A stretch of 64,000 nucleotides of DNA. Source: Aquiflexum balticum DSM 16537. Lineage in GTDB: Bacteria > Bacteroidota > Bacteroidia > Cytophagales > Cyclobacteriaceae. This document shows positions 32,468 through 42,795 of this stretch, piece by piece. Within the stretch, counting starts at the first letter, position 1. The number at the start of each line of letters is the position of its first letter. The stretch spans positions 1,116,001-1,180,000 of the forward strand of contig NZ_LT838813.1 in assembly GCF_900176595.1 (NCBI RefSeq), in the 5' to 3' direction. The notes beneath the pieces are model-generated. The model was not told where the DNA came from and did not search any database. It worked only from the letters and a program-made list of their open reading frames with translations. Both the position numbers and the translations under genes were made by a program.

Positions 32468-34993
32468 ATGAAAAAAATATACAGCTTGGTTTTTGCCCTT
32501 TTTCTGGCAATCACAACCTTTGCCCAAAAAAGCCCGGAGGAATTTCTTGGGTACAAAATGGGAGACCGATTTACACCCCATCACCGTGTAGTGGATTATT
32601 TTGAGCACTTAGCAGCTACCCTGCCCAATGTCAAATTGGTATATTATGGGGAAAGCTACGAAAACAGACCACTTTTTATAGCGATAGTTTCCACGCCTGA
32701 AAATATCAACAATCTTGAAAATATCCGGATGGACAACCTCAAAAGAACAGGAATGGTAGAAGGTACCCCTACTACCAAAGTTGCCCTGAACTGGATGCAA
32801 TACAATGTGCACGGGAATGAGGCTGTGGCTACAGAAGCGGCGATGACTACTTTTTGGCAAATTGCCGATCCCTCGAATAGCCAATCCAAAGAATGGCTGC
32901 AAAATCAGGTCTTGGTCATTGACCCTTGCGCCAATCCGGACGGAAAAGAAAGGTACACCGTTTGGTACAACCAAAAGCAAAACGCAAGATTGCAGCCTGA
33001 CCCACAGTCCATGGAGCACTTTGAGCCTTGGCCGGGAGGAAGACCAAATCATTATATGATCGACCTCAACAGGGATTGGGCTTGGCAGACACAAAAAGAA
33101 ACCGTACAGCGTATCGAACTTTATCACCAATGGATGCCACACCTGTTTGTGGACTACCATGAGCAAGGAATTGACTCTCCGTTTTATTTTGCACCTGCTG
33201 CAAAGCCATTGCATGAGCAACTTTCTCCATTCCAACTCGAATTCCAAACGCTGTACGGCAAAAACACAGCAGCAAAATTTGATGAACAGGGCTGGTTTTA
33301 TTTTACCAAAGAAAGATTTGACCTGCTTTATCCCGCTTATGGAGATACTTGGCCAACCTACAATGGTGCCATTGGGATGACAATCGAAAAAGGTGGTTCG
33401 GGCCGTGCAGGTTTGGGCATGTTGAATGCCCTTGGTGATACCGTGACCCTTAAAGAAAGAATAGAACATCAGCATGTGGCAGGAATCTCCGCCGTGGAGG
33501 TCACCGCTCAAAATGCTGCTAAATTGGCTGATGAGTTTGCCAATTACTTCAAATCCAACAGCAGCAGCCCTAGGGCTAAATACAAAAGTTTTGTCATCAA
33601 AGGAGACCAAAATCCGGAAAGGGTCCATGCACTTTTGGAACTTCTGGACAAAAACAAAATCCAATATGGATTTGCGGGTAACCGTTCAGGACTGAAAGGG
33701 CTTGATTATTCCAGTGGAAAAACTGCCACTTTCTCCACTACAGACAAGGATATCATCGTGAATGCCTACCAACCTAAATCTGTGTTGACACAGGTTTTGT
33801 TTGAACCCGAGGCTACGCTTCAGGACAGTATCACCTATGACATCACAAGTTGGGCCTTGCCATATTCTTATGGTGTGCAGGCATATGCGCTTGAGAACAG
33901 ATTGGATGCTGCCAAGAAATATGAAAAAACAGCCTTTAATGCCAATACCGTCAATGGAAAGCCCTTGGCATACCTTGCTCCTTGGAACGCCACAAAGCAT
34001 CCACAATTTTTGGCAGCCCTACTGAATGATAAAATCCGTGTGAGATTTGCGGAATATGCTTTTGAATTGGAAGGAAAAAGTTATCCTTCCGGTACCTTGA
34101 TTATCCACAGAAATGGCAATCAGTATGTATCGGATTATGACCAAAAGGTGGTAAATGCAGCTAACAAATTTGAAATCACTTTAAACCCAACCAATTCCGC
34201 TTATGTGGACAAAGGAAAGGATTTCGGTTCCTCTGATGTCAAAGCAATCGTAGCCCCTAAAGTGGCACTTTTGGGTGGTCATGCGGTTTCCTCATTGAAT
34301 TTTGGAGAGCTTTGGTATTTCTTTGAGCAGGAACTTGATTATCCGATCAGTATTTTGGATGCCGACAACCTGGCACGATTTGATTTGACCAAATACAATG
34401 TCATTTTGATGCCTTCAAGCCGGGGTGGGGCTATTTCTGAAAATAACCTCAAAAAAGTATTGGAATGGGTAAAGGCGGGTGGAAAACTCATCGCCTTTGA
34501 AAATGCCCTGAACACTTTTGCCGACAAAGAAGGTTTTGACCTGAGCAGGTATGATACTGAGGAGGAGAAAAAAGCAGCTGAAAAAGAGCAGAAAGAAATA
34601 CAGAATGTAGAAAGATTGGAGCCTTACCAAGAAAGGGAAAGGATGGGGATTTCCACCACTGCCGCAGGAGCTATATACGAATTGAAAATCGATGAATCCC
34701 ATCCGCTTGGTTTCGGATTGGGTGGAAAGTTCTATACTCTGAAAAATAACGGCTCCAGATATTCTTACCTGGACAGGGGCGTCAATGTAGGAATTATCCC
34801 CAACAACGAAGCGTACAGATTCGGATACATCGGAATCAAAATCAAACCCAAAATGGCCCAATCCATGGTCTATGGTGTAGAGAATCAAGGCAGGGGACAA
34901 ATCGTCTACATGGCGGATAACCCCATGTTCCGTTCCTTCTGGGAAAGCGGCAAGCTCTTGATTTCCAACGCTATATTCTTTGTAGGCCAGTAA
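32468..34993 (+). CDS. Zinc carboxypeptidase, M14 family, secreted
   Basis: 841 residues from the ATG at 32468; the longer frame from 32333 adds a non-coding-looking 45 residues. Signal peptide ending near residue 20 (TTFAQ). Zinc site H115-G-N-E118 (YNVHGNEAV) and a third ligand in VDYHEQG; catalytic Glu probably in GMTIEKGGSGRAG. The C-terminal half has a class-I glutamine-amidotransferase-like fold (VILMPSSRGGAI, KAGGKLIAFE) that large Bacteroidetes M14 proteins often have. Likely a periplasmic or outer-surface peptidase. Two hairpins follow the stop. Confidence 0.85.
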   Translation: MKKIYSLVFALFLAITTFAQKSPEEFLGYKMGDRFTPHHRVVDYFEHLAATLPNVKLVYYGESYENRPLFIAIVSTPENINNLENIRMDNLKRTGMVEGTPTTKVALNWMQYNVHGNEAVATEAAMTTFWQIADPSNSQSKEWLQNQVLVIDPCANPDGKERYTVWYNQKQNARLQPDPQSMEHFEPWPGGRPNHYMIDLNRDWAWQTQKETVQRIELYHQWMPHLFVDYHEQGIDSPFYFAPAAKPLHEQLSPFQLEFQTLYGKNTAAKFDEQGWFYFTKERFDLLYPAYGDTWPTYNGAIGMTIEKGGSGRAGLGMLNALGDTVTLKERIEHQHVAGISAVEVTAQNAAKLADEFANYFKSNSSSPRAKYKSFVIKGDQNPERVHALLELLDKNKIQYGFAGNRSGLKGLDYSSGKTATFSTTDKDIIVNAYQPKSVLTQVLFEPEATLQDSITYDITSWALPYSYGVQAYALENRLDAAKKYEKTAFNANTVNGKPLAYLAPWNATKHPQFLAALLNDKIRVRFAEYAFELEGKSYPSGTLIIHRNGNQYVSDYDQKVVNAANKFEITLNPTNSAYVDKGKDFGSSDVKAIVAPKVALLGGHAVSSLNFGELWYFFEQELDYPISILDADNLARFDLTKYNVILMPSSRGGAISENNLKKVLEWVKAGGKLIAFENALNTFADKEGFDLSRYDTEEEKKAAEKEQKEIQNVERLEPYQERERMGISTTAAGAIYELKIDESHPLGFGLGGKFYTLKNNGSRYSYLDRGVNVGIIPNNEAYRFGYIGIKIKPKMAQSMVYGVENQGRGQIVYMADNPMFRSFWESGKLLISNAIFFVGQ

Positions 34994-34995
34994 AA

Positions 34996-35022
34996 CTTTG
35001 AGGGTTGGTAAAACCCTCAAAG
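34996..35022 (+). terminator. Terminator-like hairpin after the M14 gene
   Basis: Arms CTTTGAGGGTT (34996-35006) and AACCCTCAAAG (35012-35022), 5-base loop GGTAA. Begins 3 bp after the stop. Followed by AATTTC rather than a strong T run. Confidence 0.6.
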
Positions 35023-35060
35023 AATTTCAATTGAAATACCCTGGTATTTCTAAAAAAAAA

Positions 35061-35092
35061 GACCATTGGGGTTTTAAACTCCCTCAATGGTC
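35061..35092. terminator. Second hairpin between convergent genes
   Basis: Stem GACCATTG-GGG (35061-35071) with CCCT-CAATGGTC (35081-35092), one-base bulge, A9 on the left and TCTTATTTT on the right, so it can stop transcription from either side, between the M14 gene and the ABC/M1 fusion. Confidence 0.65.
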
Positions 35093-35182
35093 TTCTTATT
35101 TTAACAGGCCACTTTTTACAAATAAATGGCGTTTTATACGAAACCTTTGGTGTCAAAAAATAAACCCCAAAGATTAACTTTT

Positions 35183-38100
35183 CTAATTCACAGTCACATT
35201 GACCACATTGTCATCGGGTATCCTGTCAATAAGCTTGTTGTAGGGGTCAATTCCTGCTTTCACAGGAACACCTCCTTGTACTTTGACCTGAATTTTGTTT
35301 TCACCGGGAGTTATTTTGTGTTTTTGGATATACAATGGATTAGTTCGATTACGCCCATTTTCATCTTTATCCTCGGCGGCAAAAATCCCGATATCCAGAT
35401 AATCCCCATCATAAATAGCCGGTGTTTCCCGACCAAGACTGTCTGCATACAATTTCTGCGAGGAAAGCATCAAGGTGACCAAGTACTCCTCTTCCCCGGT
35501 CTTTTCAGCCGTGGTCTCTATCACTTTATTTTCATAAAGAGTAATTTTGTTCCAGGTGTCATCCAGGAAATAATGAAGAGAATCTGGCGTGTGGTCAGTC
35601 AAATACCTGAGTAAATCAGAACTACCAGCAAAAGGAGGCGTTTCTTTCAGCCCAAACTCTCCCACAAAACTTTTTAAAGCTGAATCTATAGCCTCATCCC
35701 CAATATAATCTCTCAAAGCATAAAGCACCAAGGCACCTTTTTGATACCAGATATATCCGCGGTCTGCATTGATGAAGGCATTTTCCTTTTTGCTTTCACC
35801 GGACCTGCCTCTAAGGTATCCGTCCAATTCCTCTTTGAGAAAGCGCTTCATATTGTCCTTGCCATAAGCCCTTTCGGTCAAAATCAGAGCTGAATATTCA
35901 GCCAAAGCTTCTGAAATCAAATTTGAGCCTCTTGTATAGTTCGGCGCAATCTGATGACCCCACCATTGGTGGGCCAACTCATGGGCTGTTACAAAATACA
36001 CATAATCAAAGCTGTTTGGATCGCTGAAATCAGCTACCCAACCGAAACTTTCAGAAAAAGGAACGGTGTTGGGAAAAGACTGTGCAAAACCTGCATACCG
36101 TGGGAATTCCAAAATCCGCATTTGCCGGAACTGGAAAGGACTGTATTTTTCTGAGAAATACACTAACCCGTCTTTGTAAGCTGCCAAAAACCTGTCGAGG
36201 TTAAAGGTATGCCTGGGATGATGATAAATTTCAATGGCTACTTTTTTTCCATCCGGCAGCGCTACCTCATCCAACAGCACTTCATAATCTGCTGATACAA
36301 TAGAAAAGAAATACTGTATTGGTGTATCCTGCATGTAATGGAAATACCTTCTTCCGTTTTCTGTCCATTCCTTCTGCAGATATCCCGGCACCACTGCAAT
36401 TTGATCGGGAGAAGTACTTACTACCGCTTCAAAATTTACAAAATCAGCATCCTGAGAAAATAGCAGATTCCGCAACCCGAAAGGATCATCATGTTTAGGA
36501 AGATCTGTATCCTTGGGCCCTAAATCATATTTTCTTCTGGTTTCATCCGAACTCAGTTCCAGGGATTCATTATAGCCGAAGCTTGGCAAGAATGCACTGG
36601 TAAAGGTCCCGTTGTGGACAAGGTCTCTTCCATATCCCGAATTGGGAAAACCTTCATTGATCAAATTGGCCAAAACCTGAATCTGCAAAGTGTCTCCAGG
36701 CTGCATGGTTTGTGGCAAGGGAAGAATTTTATACCAATGCTTCTGCTCATATTTATTTAAAATATCAAATTTCCGCTTGTCATGACTCAAAGGAAATCTA
36801 TATTCCATTACCTTTCCATCAAGTAGTATGTCAAAATTGGAAAGCGAAGTGGAATGCATATGCAGGGAATCAATGGGACTATCTGTTTTATTTACAATTG
36901 TCAAGTCCAATTTAAAATCTGCTTTCCTTTCTTCCGGATAAACATCTGCTGTCAAAAAAACCGAAACAACTTTAGGCTGAGGTATAAACTGATATTGTTT
37001 CAGTTGCTTCTCATAATCGGCAGTTCTTTTTTCACCCTCCCGAATAGTCAGGTAACCATTATCATACACTACTGATTGATAAATGAAAGCACCTGAACCA
37101 ATTGCTATTAAAAGAAAAACCAAAGAGAGTTTGATAACAGGGGAACTCAGACGCTGTTTTGCTATTTTCCACCTACTGGAAAAATTTGTCTCAGAACCGC
37201 GGGTAAAGAAAATACTGAAGAACAAAACCAAAAACAGTCCAAAAGCTGTCCAATACAGGTTAAACCAAAATAGTGATTTACCCAAATGGCCCAAGCCATT
37301 CATATCTGACCAAATGTAGCCCGGCTTGTAAGAGAACTTAAACATGGTAAAATTGACCTTGGCCAAGTCCAATACCAAACCAATCACTACCCAAACTGCA
37401 ATGCTTGCAGCATGACCGGCAAATTTATTATTGAAAATCAGGTGTACTGCAAATACCAACATAACCATTTGCAGGTAATCCGGATAGGTGATCAACAAGC
37501 TATCTATCAGATAAATATCAAAGTCAAACAAAAAATACCCCTTCAATATTTGGACAATAATTCCTACCGGAATGGGAATAATGGCCAAAATGAAAGTTAC
37601 AACAGCCATAGCCAAAAACTTGGAAGTCAACATCACACTATCTTTGACCGGAAAAGTATCACTGATAATCGCATAACCCGAGGACTGACTCCTGTGGATG
37701 GATTCTCCGGTGAAGAAAACAATGATGATAAATACAAAAAGGTTGTAGTCAAAGCCTTTGAACTCCATCAAAAAACTGGTAACCGGAAAATTAGATACAC
37801 TGTATATCGTATTGCCAATCCAGAAATCCAATGCCAGGAAGATAGCTCCGCCAAGTAAGATAGATCTGAAATAAATGTCTTTGAGGATATTACTTACCTC
37901 TATTTTACTCAAAGCTACTAAGCTTAACCATTGATATTTTCGGGAAAAATCAGGGAATACCCTGACTTGGGAAGGGGCTTGGTAAATTTCCTCTTTTTCT
38001 GATTTTTTTGGCCCTTTAAGTCTTTCCTGAAAGAAATAAGTAAAACTAAACTTCCAATAAGCTGCTACAAAAAACAGCAATCCCGCTAAAGACCAAATCA

Positions 38101-38839
38101 CTCTATTCAACAACAGGTTGCCCTGAAGTGGTAAGACAAATGTGTTTTGCTCAAAAGGGGTCAGGTATCTTGTTTCATAATTGAATGTATTCAGGGCAAA
38201 AGGATCAAGCAGCTGAACCAGGTCTTTATTTTCAATATCCTGGGCCAAAAAACTTGAAAATAAGTAGGCAATAAATAATAAAATTCCCCCGGAATAAATG
38301 GATTTGATATTTCGAGTAAAAATAATCAGGGCAAAGAAAAGCGTTCCTGCAATCCACATATTGGGCAGCACCAAAGTCAGCCAAGGTTGAATATAATTGA
38401 TGAACACATGGGGACCATAGCGTTCAGCTTCTGTCCAGCCTGTAGCCGCACCTATCAGACTACCAAAATAGATCCCGAACATGACTCCGGTTGTGATAAA
38501 CAGCAGTACCACAAAAGAACCCAAAAACCGGCCCATGAAATATGCCGCTTTAGTAAGGGGATAACTGAACATGAAAGTTCCTGTTTTGTGTTCCAAGTCC
38601 CTGTAAATCGGGACTCCCATGATGGCTGATGCCAACAAAACGCCGAAAATCGAAATGATTGATTGAAGTGAAGCAATTACATATGGAGAGTTATGATAGA
38701 CTTTTTCAGAAGCAGGTGTAAAACCTCCACCAAACAGCAAAAACGCAATGGCAAATAACATCCCGAAATAGGCATAAGTCGCCGGTCTGGAAAACCTATA
38801 CCTGATTTCAAATTTGAAAATATTCCAAAAATCCTGCAT
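35183..38839 (-). CDS. ABC-2 type permease fused to M1-family metallopeptidase
   Basis: 1218 residues. The first ~580 hold two sets of about six membrane helices in ABC-2 permease layout; a conserved loop (GVPIYRDLEHKTGTFMFSYPLTK) fits NatB/CcmB-like membrane parts. After residue ~640 comes an M1 (gluzincin) peptidase domain, with HELAHQWWGHQ at 953-963 (zinc His953, His957, catalytic Glu954) and Glu977 in SEALAEYSAL as third ligand. The exopeptidase GAMEN motif is not seen. The peptidase would face outside if the last helix places it there. An ATPase gene follows 3 bp downstream, so the two form one ABC system, probably co-translated; the substrate is unknown. Confidence 0.82.
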   Translation of the reverse strand: MQDFWNIFKFEIRYRFSRPATYAYFGMLFAIAFLLFGGGFTPASEKVYHNSPYVIASLQSIISIFGVLLASAIMGVPIYRDLEHKTGTFMFSYPLTKAAYFMGRFLGSFVVLLFITTGVMFGIYFGSLIGAATGWTEAERYGPHVFINYIQPWLTLVLPNMWIAGTLFFALIIFTRNIKSIYSGGILLFIAYLFSSFLAQDIENKDLVQLLDPFALNTFNYETRYLTPFEQNTFVLPLQGNLLLNRVIWSLAGLLFFVAAYWKFSFTYFFQERLKGPKKSEKEEIYQAPSQVRVFPDFSRKYQWLSLVALSKIEVSNILKDIYFRSILLGGAIFLALDFWIGNTIYSVSNFPVTSFLMEFKGFDYNLFVFIIIVFFTGESIHRSQSSGYAIISDTFPVKDSVMLTSKFLAMAVVTFILAIIPIPVGIIVQILKGYFLFDFDIYLIDSLLITYPDYLQMVMLVFAVHLIFNNKFAGHAASIAVWVVIGLVLDLAKVNFTMFKFSYKPGYIWSDMNGLGHLGKSLFWFNLYWTAFGLFLVLFFSIFFTRGSETNFSSRWKIAKQRLSSPVIKLSLVFLLIAIGSGAFIYQSVVYDNGYLTIREGEKRTADYEKQLKQYQFIPQPKVVSVFLTADVYPEERKADFKLDLTIVNKTDSPIDSLHMHSTSLSNFDILLDGKVMEYRFPLSHDKRKFDILNKYEQKHWYKILPLPQTMQPGDTLQIQVLANLINEGFPNSGYGRDLVHNGTFTSAFLPSFGYNESLELSSDETRRKYDLGPKDTDLPKHDDPFGLRNLLFSQDADFVNFEAVVSTSPDQIAVVPGYLQKEWTENGRRYFHYMQDTPIQYFFSIVSADYEVLLDEVALPDGKKVAIEIYHHPRHTFNLDRFLAAYKDGLVYFSEKYSPFQFRQMRILEFPRYAGFAQSFPNTVPFSESFGWVADFSDPNSFDYVYFVTAHELAHQWWGHQIAPNYTRGSNLISEALAEYSALILTERAYGKDNMKRFLKEELDGYLRGRSGESKKENAFINADRGYIWYQKGALVLYALRDYIGDEAIDSALKSFVGEFGLKETPPFAGSSDLLRYLTDHTPDSLHYFLDDTWNKITLYENKVIETTAEKTGEEEYLVTLMLSSQKLYADSLGRETPAIYDGDYLDIGIFAAEDKDENGRNRTNPLYIQKHKITPGENKIQVKVQGGVPVKAGIDPYNKLIDRIPDDNVVNVTVN

Positions 38840-38842
38840 AGC

Positions 38843-39730
38843 TTACAAAGTTATGGGGTCCACTTTTTGAGAAATGTAACTGAAATACACGTCTTCCAGA
38901 TTGGTAACCGTCGGCACAAAACCACTTCCGGGTTCGGTTTCGCTTTTGATCCTAAGACTCAATTTTCCCTCTTTCAATTGGGTAGATATTACATCAAACT
39001 GACCTTTGTATTGAGATAGGTCTTCTTTGGCAATACTTTTTTGGTAAATCTGTCCTTCCAACTCACTGATTCCGTCGGAGGGCTTCCCTTGCATTAAAAC
39101 CTCACCCAAGCAAATAATAGCCATTTGTGAACAAAGTGTACTCACGTCCTCCACAATATGGGTAGATAAAATGACGATGGTGTTTTCACCCAATTCGCTC
39201 AGCAAATTGTAAAACCTGTTCCTTTCAGAAGGATCCAATCCTGCTGTAGGTTCATCCACGATAATCAGTGAAGGATTCCCTGCCAATGCCTGGGCAATTC
39301 CAAATCTTTGCCTCATTCCTCCTGAAAAAGTACCTAAGGCCTTTTTTCTATCCTTATATAAGTTGACCTTGTTCAAGAGCGAATTCACCAGGTCTTTTCT
39401 TTTAGATTTATTGATTACGCCCTTCATTTGAGCAATATGGTCCAACATGACTTCGGCTGATATTCTAGGGTATAGACCAAAATCCTGGGGTAGGTAGCCC
39501 AATTTTTCCCGAAGGCGCTGCTTATCATGTAAGACATCAAGGTCGTCCAAGAATACAGATCCTGAATCTGCATCCTGAAGGGTAGCGATGGTTCGCATCA
39601 AGGTAGATTTGCCGGCCCCATTTGGGCCTAAAAGACCGAACATCCCCTGATGGATATGTAAGGAAATGTCGTTGAGCGCCTTCACTCCATTTGGATAGGT
39701 CTTGGAAAGATTTTGAATTATGAGTTCCAT
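38843..39730 (-). CDS. ABC transporter ATP-binding protein
   Basis: 295 residues. Walker A GPNGAGKST, signature FSGGMRQRFGIAQAL, Walker B LIIVDEPTAGLD, and switch His in STHIVEDV. First gene of the two-gene operon, 3 bp before the permease-peptidase fusion; ABC_2-type exporter ATPase. The C-terminal ~70 residues (IYQKSIAKEDLSQYKGQFD...) form a regulatory-type extension. The pair is a common Bacteroidetes module of unknown substrate. Confidence 0.9.
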   Translation of the reverse strand: MELIIQNLSKTYPNGVKALNDISLHIHQGMFGLLGPNGAGKSTLMRTIATLQDADSGSVFLDDLDVLHDKQRLREKLGYLPQDFGLYPRISAEVMLDHIAQMKGVINKSKRKDLVNSLLNKVNLYKDRKKALGTFSGGMRQRFGIAQALAGNPSLIIVDEPTAGLDPSERNRFYNLLSELGENTIVILSTHIVEDVSTLCSQMAIICLGEVLMQGKPSDGISELEGQIYQKSIAKEDLSQYKGQFDVISTQLKEGKLSLRIKSETEPGSGFVPTVTNLEDVYFSYISQKVDPITL

Positions 39731-39945
39731 ATTGAATAAGTTGTGGTGAATATTTATAAATTAAAGTTTTAAAATAAGATGTAAAAAATAAAATCTATAT
39801 AAATTATCCGTTTAATATCCATTTAACAATAAAAAATTTTGTTGTTTGATTCAAAAACGGACATTTTTAATTTTTGTCCTTTTAGCTTAAATAGTAATCC
39901 ACAATGACCCGAAGGTAAAAAATACCCGCCAAGGAATTTGCTCCT

Positions 39946-40261
39946 AGACTCAAACCACCTATAACAAAAAAACCTTCGGGGTCTAAAAAAGACCCCAAAG
40001 GTTGAATCGATTTTTAAGTCTTGTGTCTTACTTCTTAAATCTTACGTCTATGGTCTATCCTTCCCGTTATCCGAAGCTTGTAGCTTCGGATCATTGAGTT
40101 TAGAGCCTCTGGCTCTAGTTTTTGCTTTCCCGATCAGGACAGGACTTTGGTGCTTGACTCAAACCACCTATCACAAAAAAACCTTCGGGGTCTAAAAAAG
40201 ACCCCAAAGGTTTAATAGTGCTTATGTCTTGCGTCTTCCGTCTTAAATCTTACGTCTATGG
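39946..40261. repeat. Direct repeat of about 107 bp with terminator hairpins
   Basis: Two copies at about 39946-40054 and 40155-40261, starting GACTCAAACCACCTAT and ending TAAATCTTACGTCTATGG. Each carries the hairpin AACCTTCGGGGTC / GACCCCAAAGGTT. Between them lie two smaller hairpins (CCGAAGCT-TGT-AGCTTCGG; AGAGCC-TCT-GGCTCT near 40070-40120). The right copy includes the stop codon of the peptidase gene (40256-40258), so the repeat has spread into the gene end. The rest of 39731-40255 holds no gene. Confidence 0.75.
40175..40212 (-). terminator. Intrinsic terminator of the S9 peptidase gene
   Basis: On the minus strand: AACCTTTGGGGTC, loop TTTTTTA, GACCCCGAAGGTT, then a run of T. Stem of 13 with one mismatch. 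About 43 bp after the stop. The same hairpin recurs at 39971-40003. Confidence 0.75.
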
Positions 40262-42685
40262 TTTATTCTTCACATACTTTTCCAACCAGGAATTCATCTC
40301 CCACAAAGTATGCAAAATGGATTCTTTGGCGGCATAGCCGTGACTTTCATGAGGTAAGAAAACCAAACGTGTGGTCGCACCATGACCTTTCAGGGCATTG
40401 TAATAGCGCTCGGATTGAATGGGGAAAGTACCGGAGTTGTTGTCTGCCTCACCATGAATCAACAATATTGGTGTTTTGACTTTATTGGCATTCATAAAAG
40501 GAGACATAGTATTATAGACATCCGGCGCCTCCCAATAGGATCTTTGCTCATACTGAAAACCAAAAGGCGTCAAGGTACGGTTGTAAGCACCACTTCTGGC
40601 AATTCCGGCCGCAAATAAGTCTGAATAAGAAAGCAGGTTGGCAGTCATAAAGGCGCCATAAGAATGGCCTCCTACAGCTATTTTACTTCTATCCCCAACT
40701 CCGGCACCAACAATATAATCAATGGCTGCCTCTGCATTGGCTACCAATTGCTCCACAAAAAAGTCATTCGGTTCTTCATCCCCTTCGCCTACTATGGGCA
40801 TTTCGGTTTGGTCCATAATTGCATAACCTTGGGTTACCCAATAAATCGGAGAACCCCAACTCAATCTGGTAAACTGATATTTGGAACCCCTTACCTGTGC
40901 AGCATCTGCAGCAGATTTGTATTCTCTGGGATAAGCCCACATCAGAACGGGCAATCTTCCGTCTTTGGCAGGGTCATATCCTTCGGGAGTATACAACGTA
41001 GCAGACAAATCCAATCCATCTTTTCTCTTGTATTTCACCAAGGATTTATTGATGCCTTTAAGAGACTCATAAGGATGGACAAAATCAGTAATTTGCCTTG
41101 GTGCAATTCGCTTGCGGGTATTGACAATCCAGTAATTTGGCTGTAGGTCAGTGCTTTCTTTGAGTGTTACAAATTCTGTTGCGTCTGCATTCAGGACCTT
41201 AACCACCCTTTCGAAATACGGGGCCTGACTTCTCCAAAGGATTTTTTCGGTTTTGGTTTTTGTATTGTAGGCTGAAAGATAAGGCATATCTCCATCAGGA
41301 CCTCCGCCGGAAGAAGTCATATAAACATCGTCTCCTTTTCTCAAAATCACATTTCTTCCAAAATCATTGACTGTAAAAACCGGACTTCCGGGATCATTGT
41401 AGCGGTCATCAGAAGATCTTTCGATAATCACGGTCCCTTTGTCACCGGGATTGGAAGGGTCAATTCTATGAACACGAACCTGCCTGGTAGCTGACCAACT
41501 CTCATTCAGCAGAGCAAAATTATCGTCTGACCAAAAAATGCCTCTAAATCTATAAGCAATACCCGCCAATTTTTTTGGTGAAGTAGTGAAGGGTACTTCC
41601 AGTGAATAGATGATTTCTCTTTCATCTATCTTGACTTTCGGGTCTCCTCCATCCTGTGCTTCTACCCAATAAAGAGTTGCCGGTTTATCAGCCCTCCAAT
41701 TGATAGATCTTGGTCCAGTAACTGTGGCATCAAAGCCTGTAGGTCTTACCTCGTCCAAAGGAATTTGGGCCAAAGTTTTCACTTTATTGCCTTTGATATC
41801 CCAAATCTCTACATCATACGGAAAACGGGAAGCAGGCACCAAATAAGAAAATGGCTTTTGGATAAGATCCACCACGATGTAATTACCATCAGGTGAAAGA
41901 TCAACTGATTTGATCATGCCTGACTTTCCAACGGCCTGCTTATTGCCTTGAAGGTCAATCAACATCAACTGAGAATCCATAAAATAAGTCAATAAAGCCT
42001 CATCATGAGGATTACTCAACAAATCCTGATAGGTTCTTGATGGGGCTGCATTTCCGGAAGTTTCCTGAATAATCGGACCGGAAGGTGCCAAAGGAGCAAC
42101 AGGCATCTGACCTCTTTTGGGATTTATGGCTTTCAGCAAAATCTTATTGTCCGGAGTCCAGGATATAGTGGAACCATAAGTGGCATTAACAATTTCATCC
42201 GTCAATTTTTTGGCTTCATAGGTGGTAAGGTCCACGACCCAAAGGCTGATTCCTTTATTGGTAGTATTGGTAACAGCTGCAAATTTTTCATCCTTGGAAA
42301 GAGAAATCTCTCCCAGTTTAGGATTATTTGGAAGGCCTTTGATGGCTTGCTGCTGACCCGTTTTGGTGTTTTTTACCATCACATTGTAGAAACTCCCCGA
42401 TCTTGATGGGCCATTTGTTGCCGGATTGATTCTTATTCCTCCTATTCGGAGTTCGGGTTGCGCCAAATCTTCAATGGAGGGATTGTCTGCTCTTTCCAAA
42501 AGCAGCATCAAATCTCCCGAACGGCTAAAACTGACTGTCGGAGTCAAAGGCGCATTGACTAAATCAGCTATCGCTTGCGGAGGGGTCTGATAGGGAAGGG
42601 CTTCCTGTGCCTGACAGATGCCCACCATGAGCAAACAGTAAGCTGATAGAAAAAAGGATATTTTCAGTATTTTTTTCATGAGCAT
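40256..42685 (-). CDS. Prolyl-oligopeptidase-family serine peptidase (S9), secreted
   Basis: 809 residues with a signal peptide ending near residue 26 (GICQA). Propeller-like N-terminal part (WVVDLTTYEAKKLTDE..., KSVDLSPDGNYIVVD) and a C-terminal alpha/beta-hydrolase domain: GGHSYGAF with nucleophile Ser675, Asp in HGEADNNSG, His in PHESHGY. Matches the glutamyl-endopeptidase-like group of S9 enzymes in Bacteroidetes. Probably periplasmic; cleaves peptides. Met1 or the Met at residue 3 (MKKILK) may start translation. Its stop codon lies inside an intergenic repeat. Confidence 0.88.
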   Translation of the reverse strand: MLMKKILKISFFLSAYCLLMVGICQAQEALPYQTPPQAIADLVNAPLTPTVSFSRSGDLMLLLERADNPSIEDLAQPELRIGGIRINPATNGPSRSGSFYNVMVKNTKTGQQQAIKGLPNNPKLGEISLSKDEKFAAVTNTTNKGISLWVVDLTTYEAKKLTDEIVNATYGSTISWTPDNKILLKAINPKRGQMPVAPLAPSGPIIQETSGNAAPSRTYQDLLSNPHDEALLTYFMDSQLMLIDLQGNKQAVGKSGMIKSVDLSPDGNYIVVDLIQKPFSYLVPASRFPYDVEIWDIKGNKVKTLAQIPLDEVRPTGFDATVTGPRSINWRADKPATLYWVEAQDGGDPKVKIDEREIIYSLEVPFTTSPKKLAGIAYRFRGIFWSDDNFALLNESWSATRQVRVHRIDPSNPGDKGTVIIERSSDDRYNDPGSPVFTVNDFGRNVILRKGDDVYMTSSGGGPDGDMPYLSAYNTKTKTEKILWRSQAPYFERVVKVLNADATEFVTLKESTDLQPNYWIVNTRKRIAPRQITDFVHPYESLKGINKSLVKYKRKDGLDLSATLYTPEGYDPAKDGRLPVLMWAYPREYKSAADAAQVRGSKYQFTRLSWGSPIYWVTQGYAIMDQTEMPIVGEGDEEPNDFFVEQLVANAEAAIDYIVGAGVGDRSKIAVGGHSYGAFMTANLLSYSDLFAAGIARSGAYNRTLTPFGFQYEQRSYWEAPDVYNTMSPFMNANKVKTPILLIHGEADNNSGTFPIQSERYYNALKGHGATTRLVFLPHESHGYAAKESILHTLWEMNSWLEKYVKNKP

Positions 42686-42795
42686 AGTAGTAAGTTTAGT
42701 TGTACCGAAATTAGATCAATTGCCTTCAATATAAGTGAAATTTTAGGTATTTGGTTTTTAAACTTGGATGGGTGGTCTTAAACCAAGGAAGAGTC

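Noticed and set aside
32609-33664. Minus-strand 351-codon frame opposite the M14 gene
   Set aside because: Antisense shadow of a clear peptidase gene; no family features.
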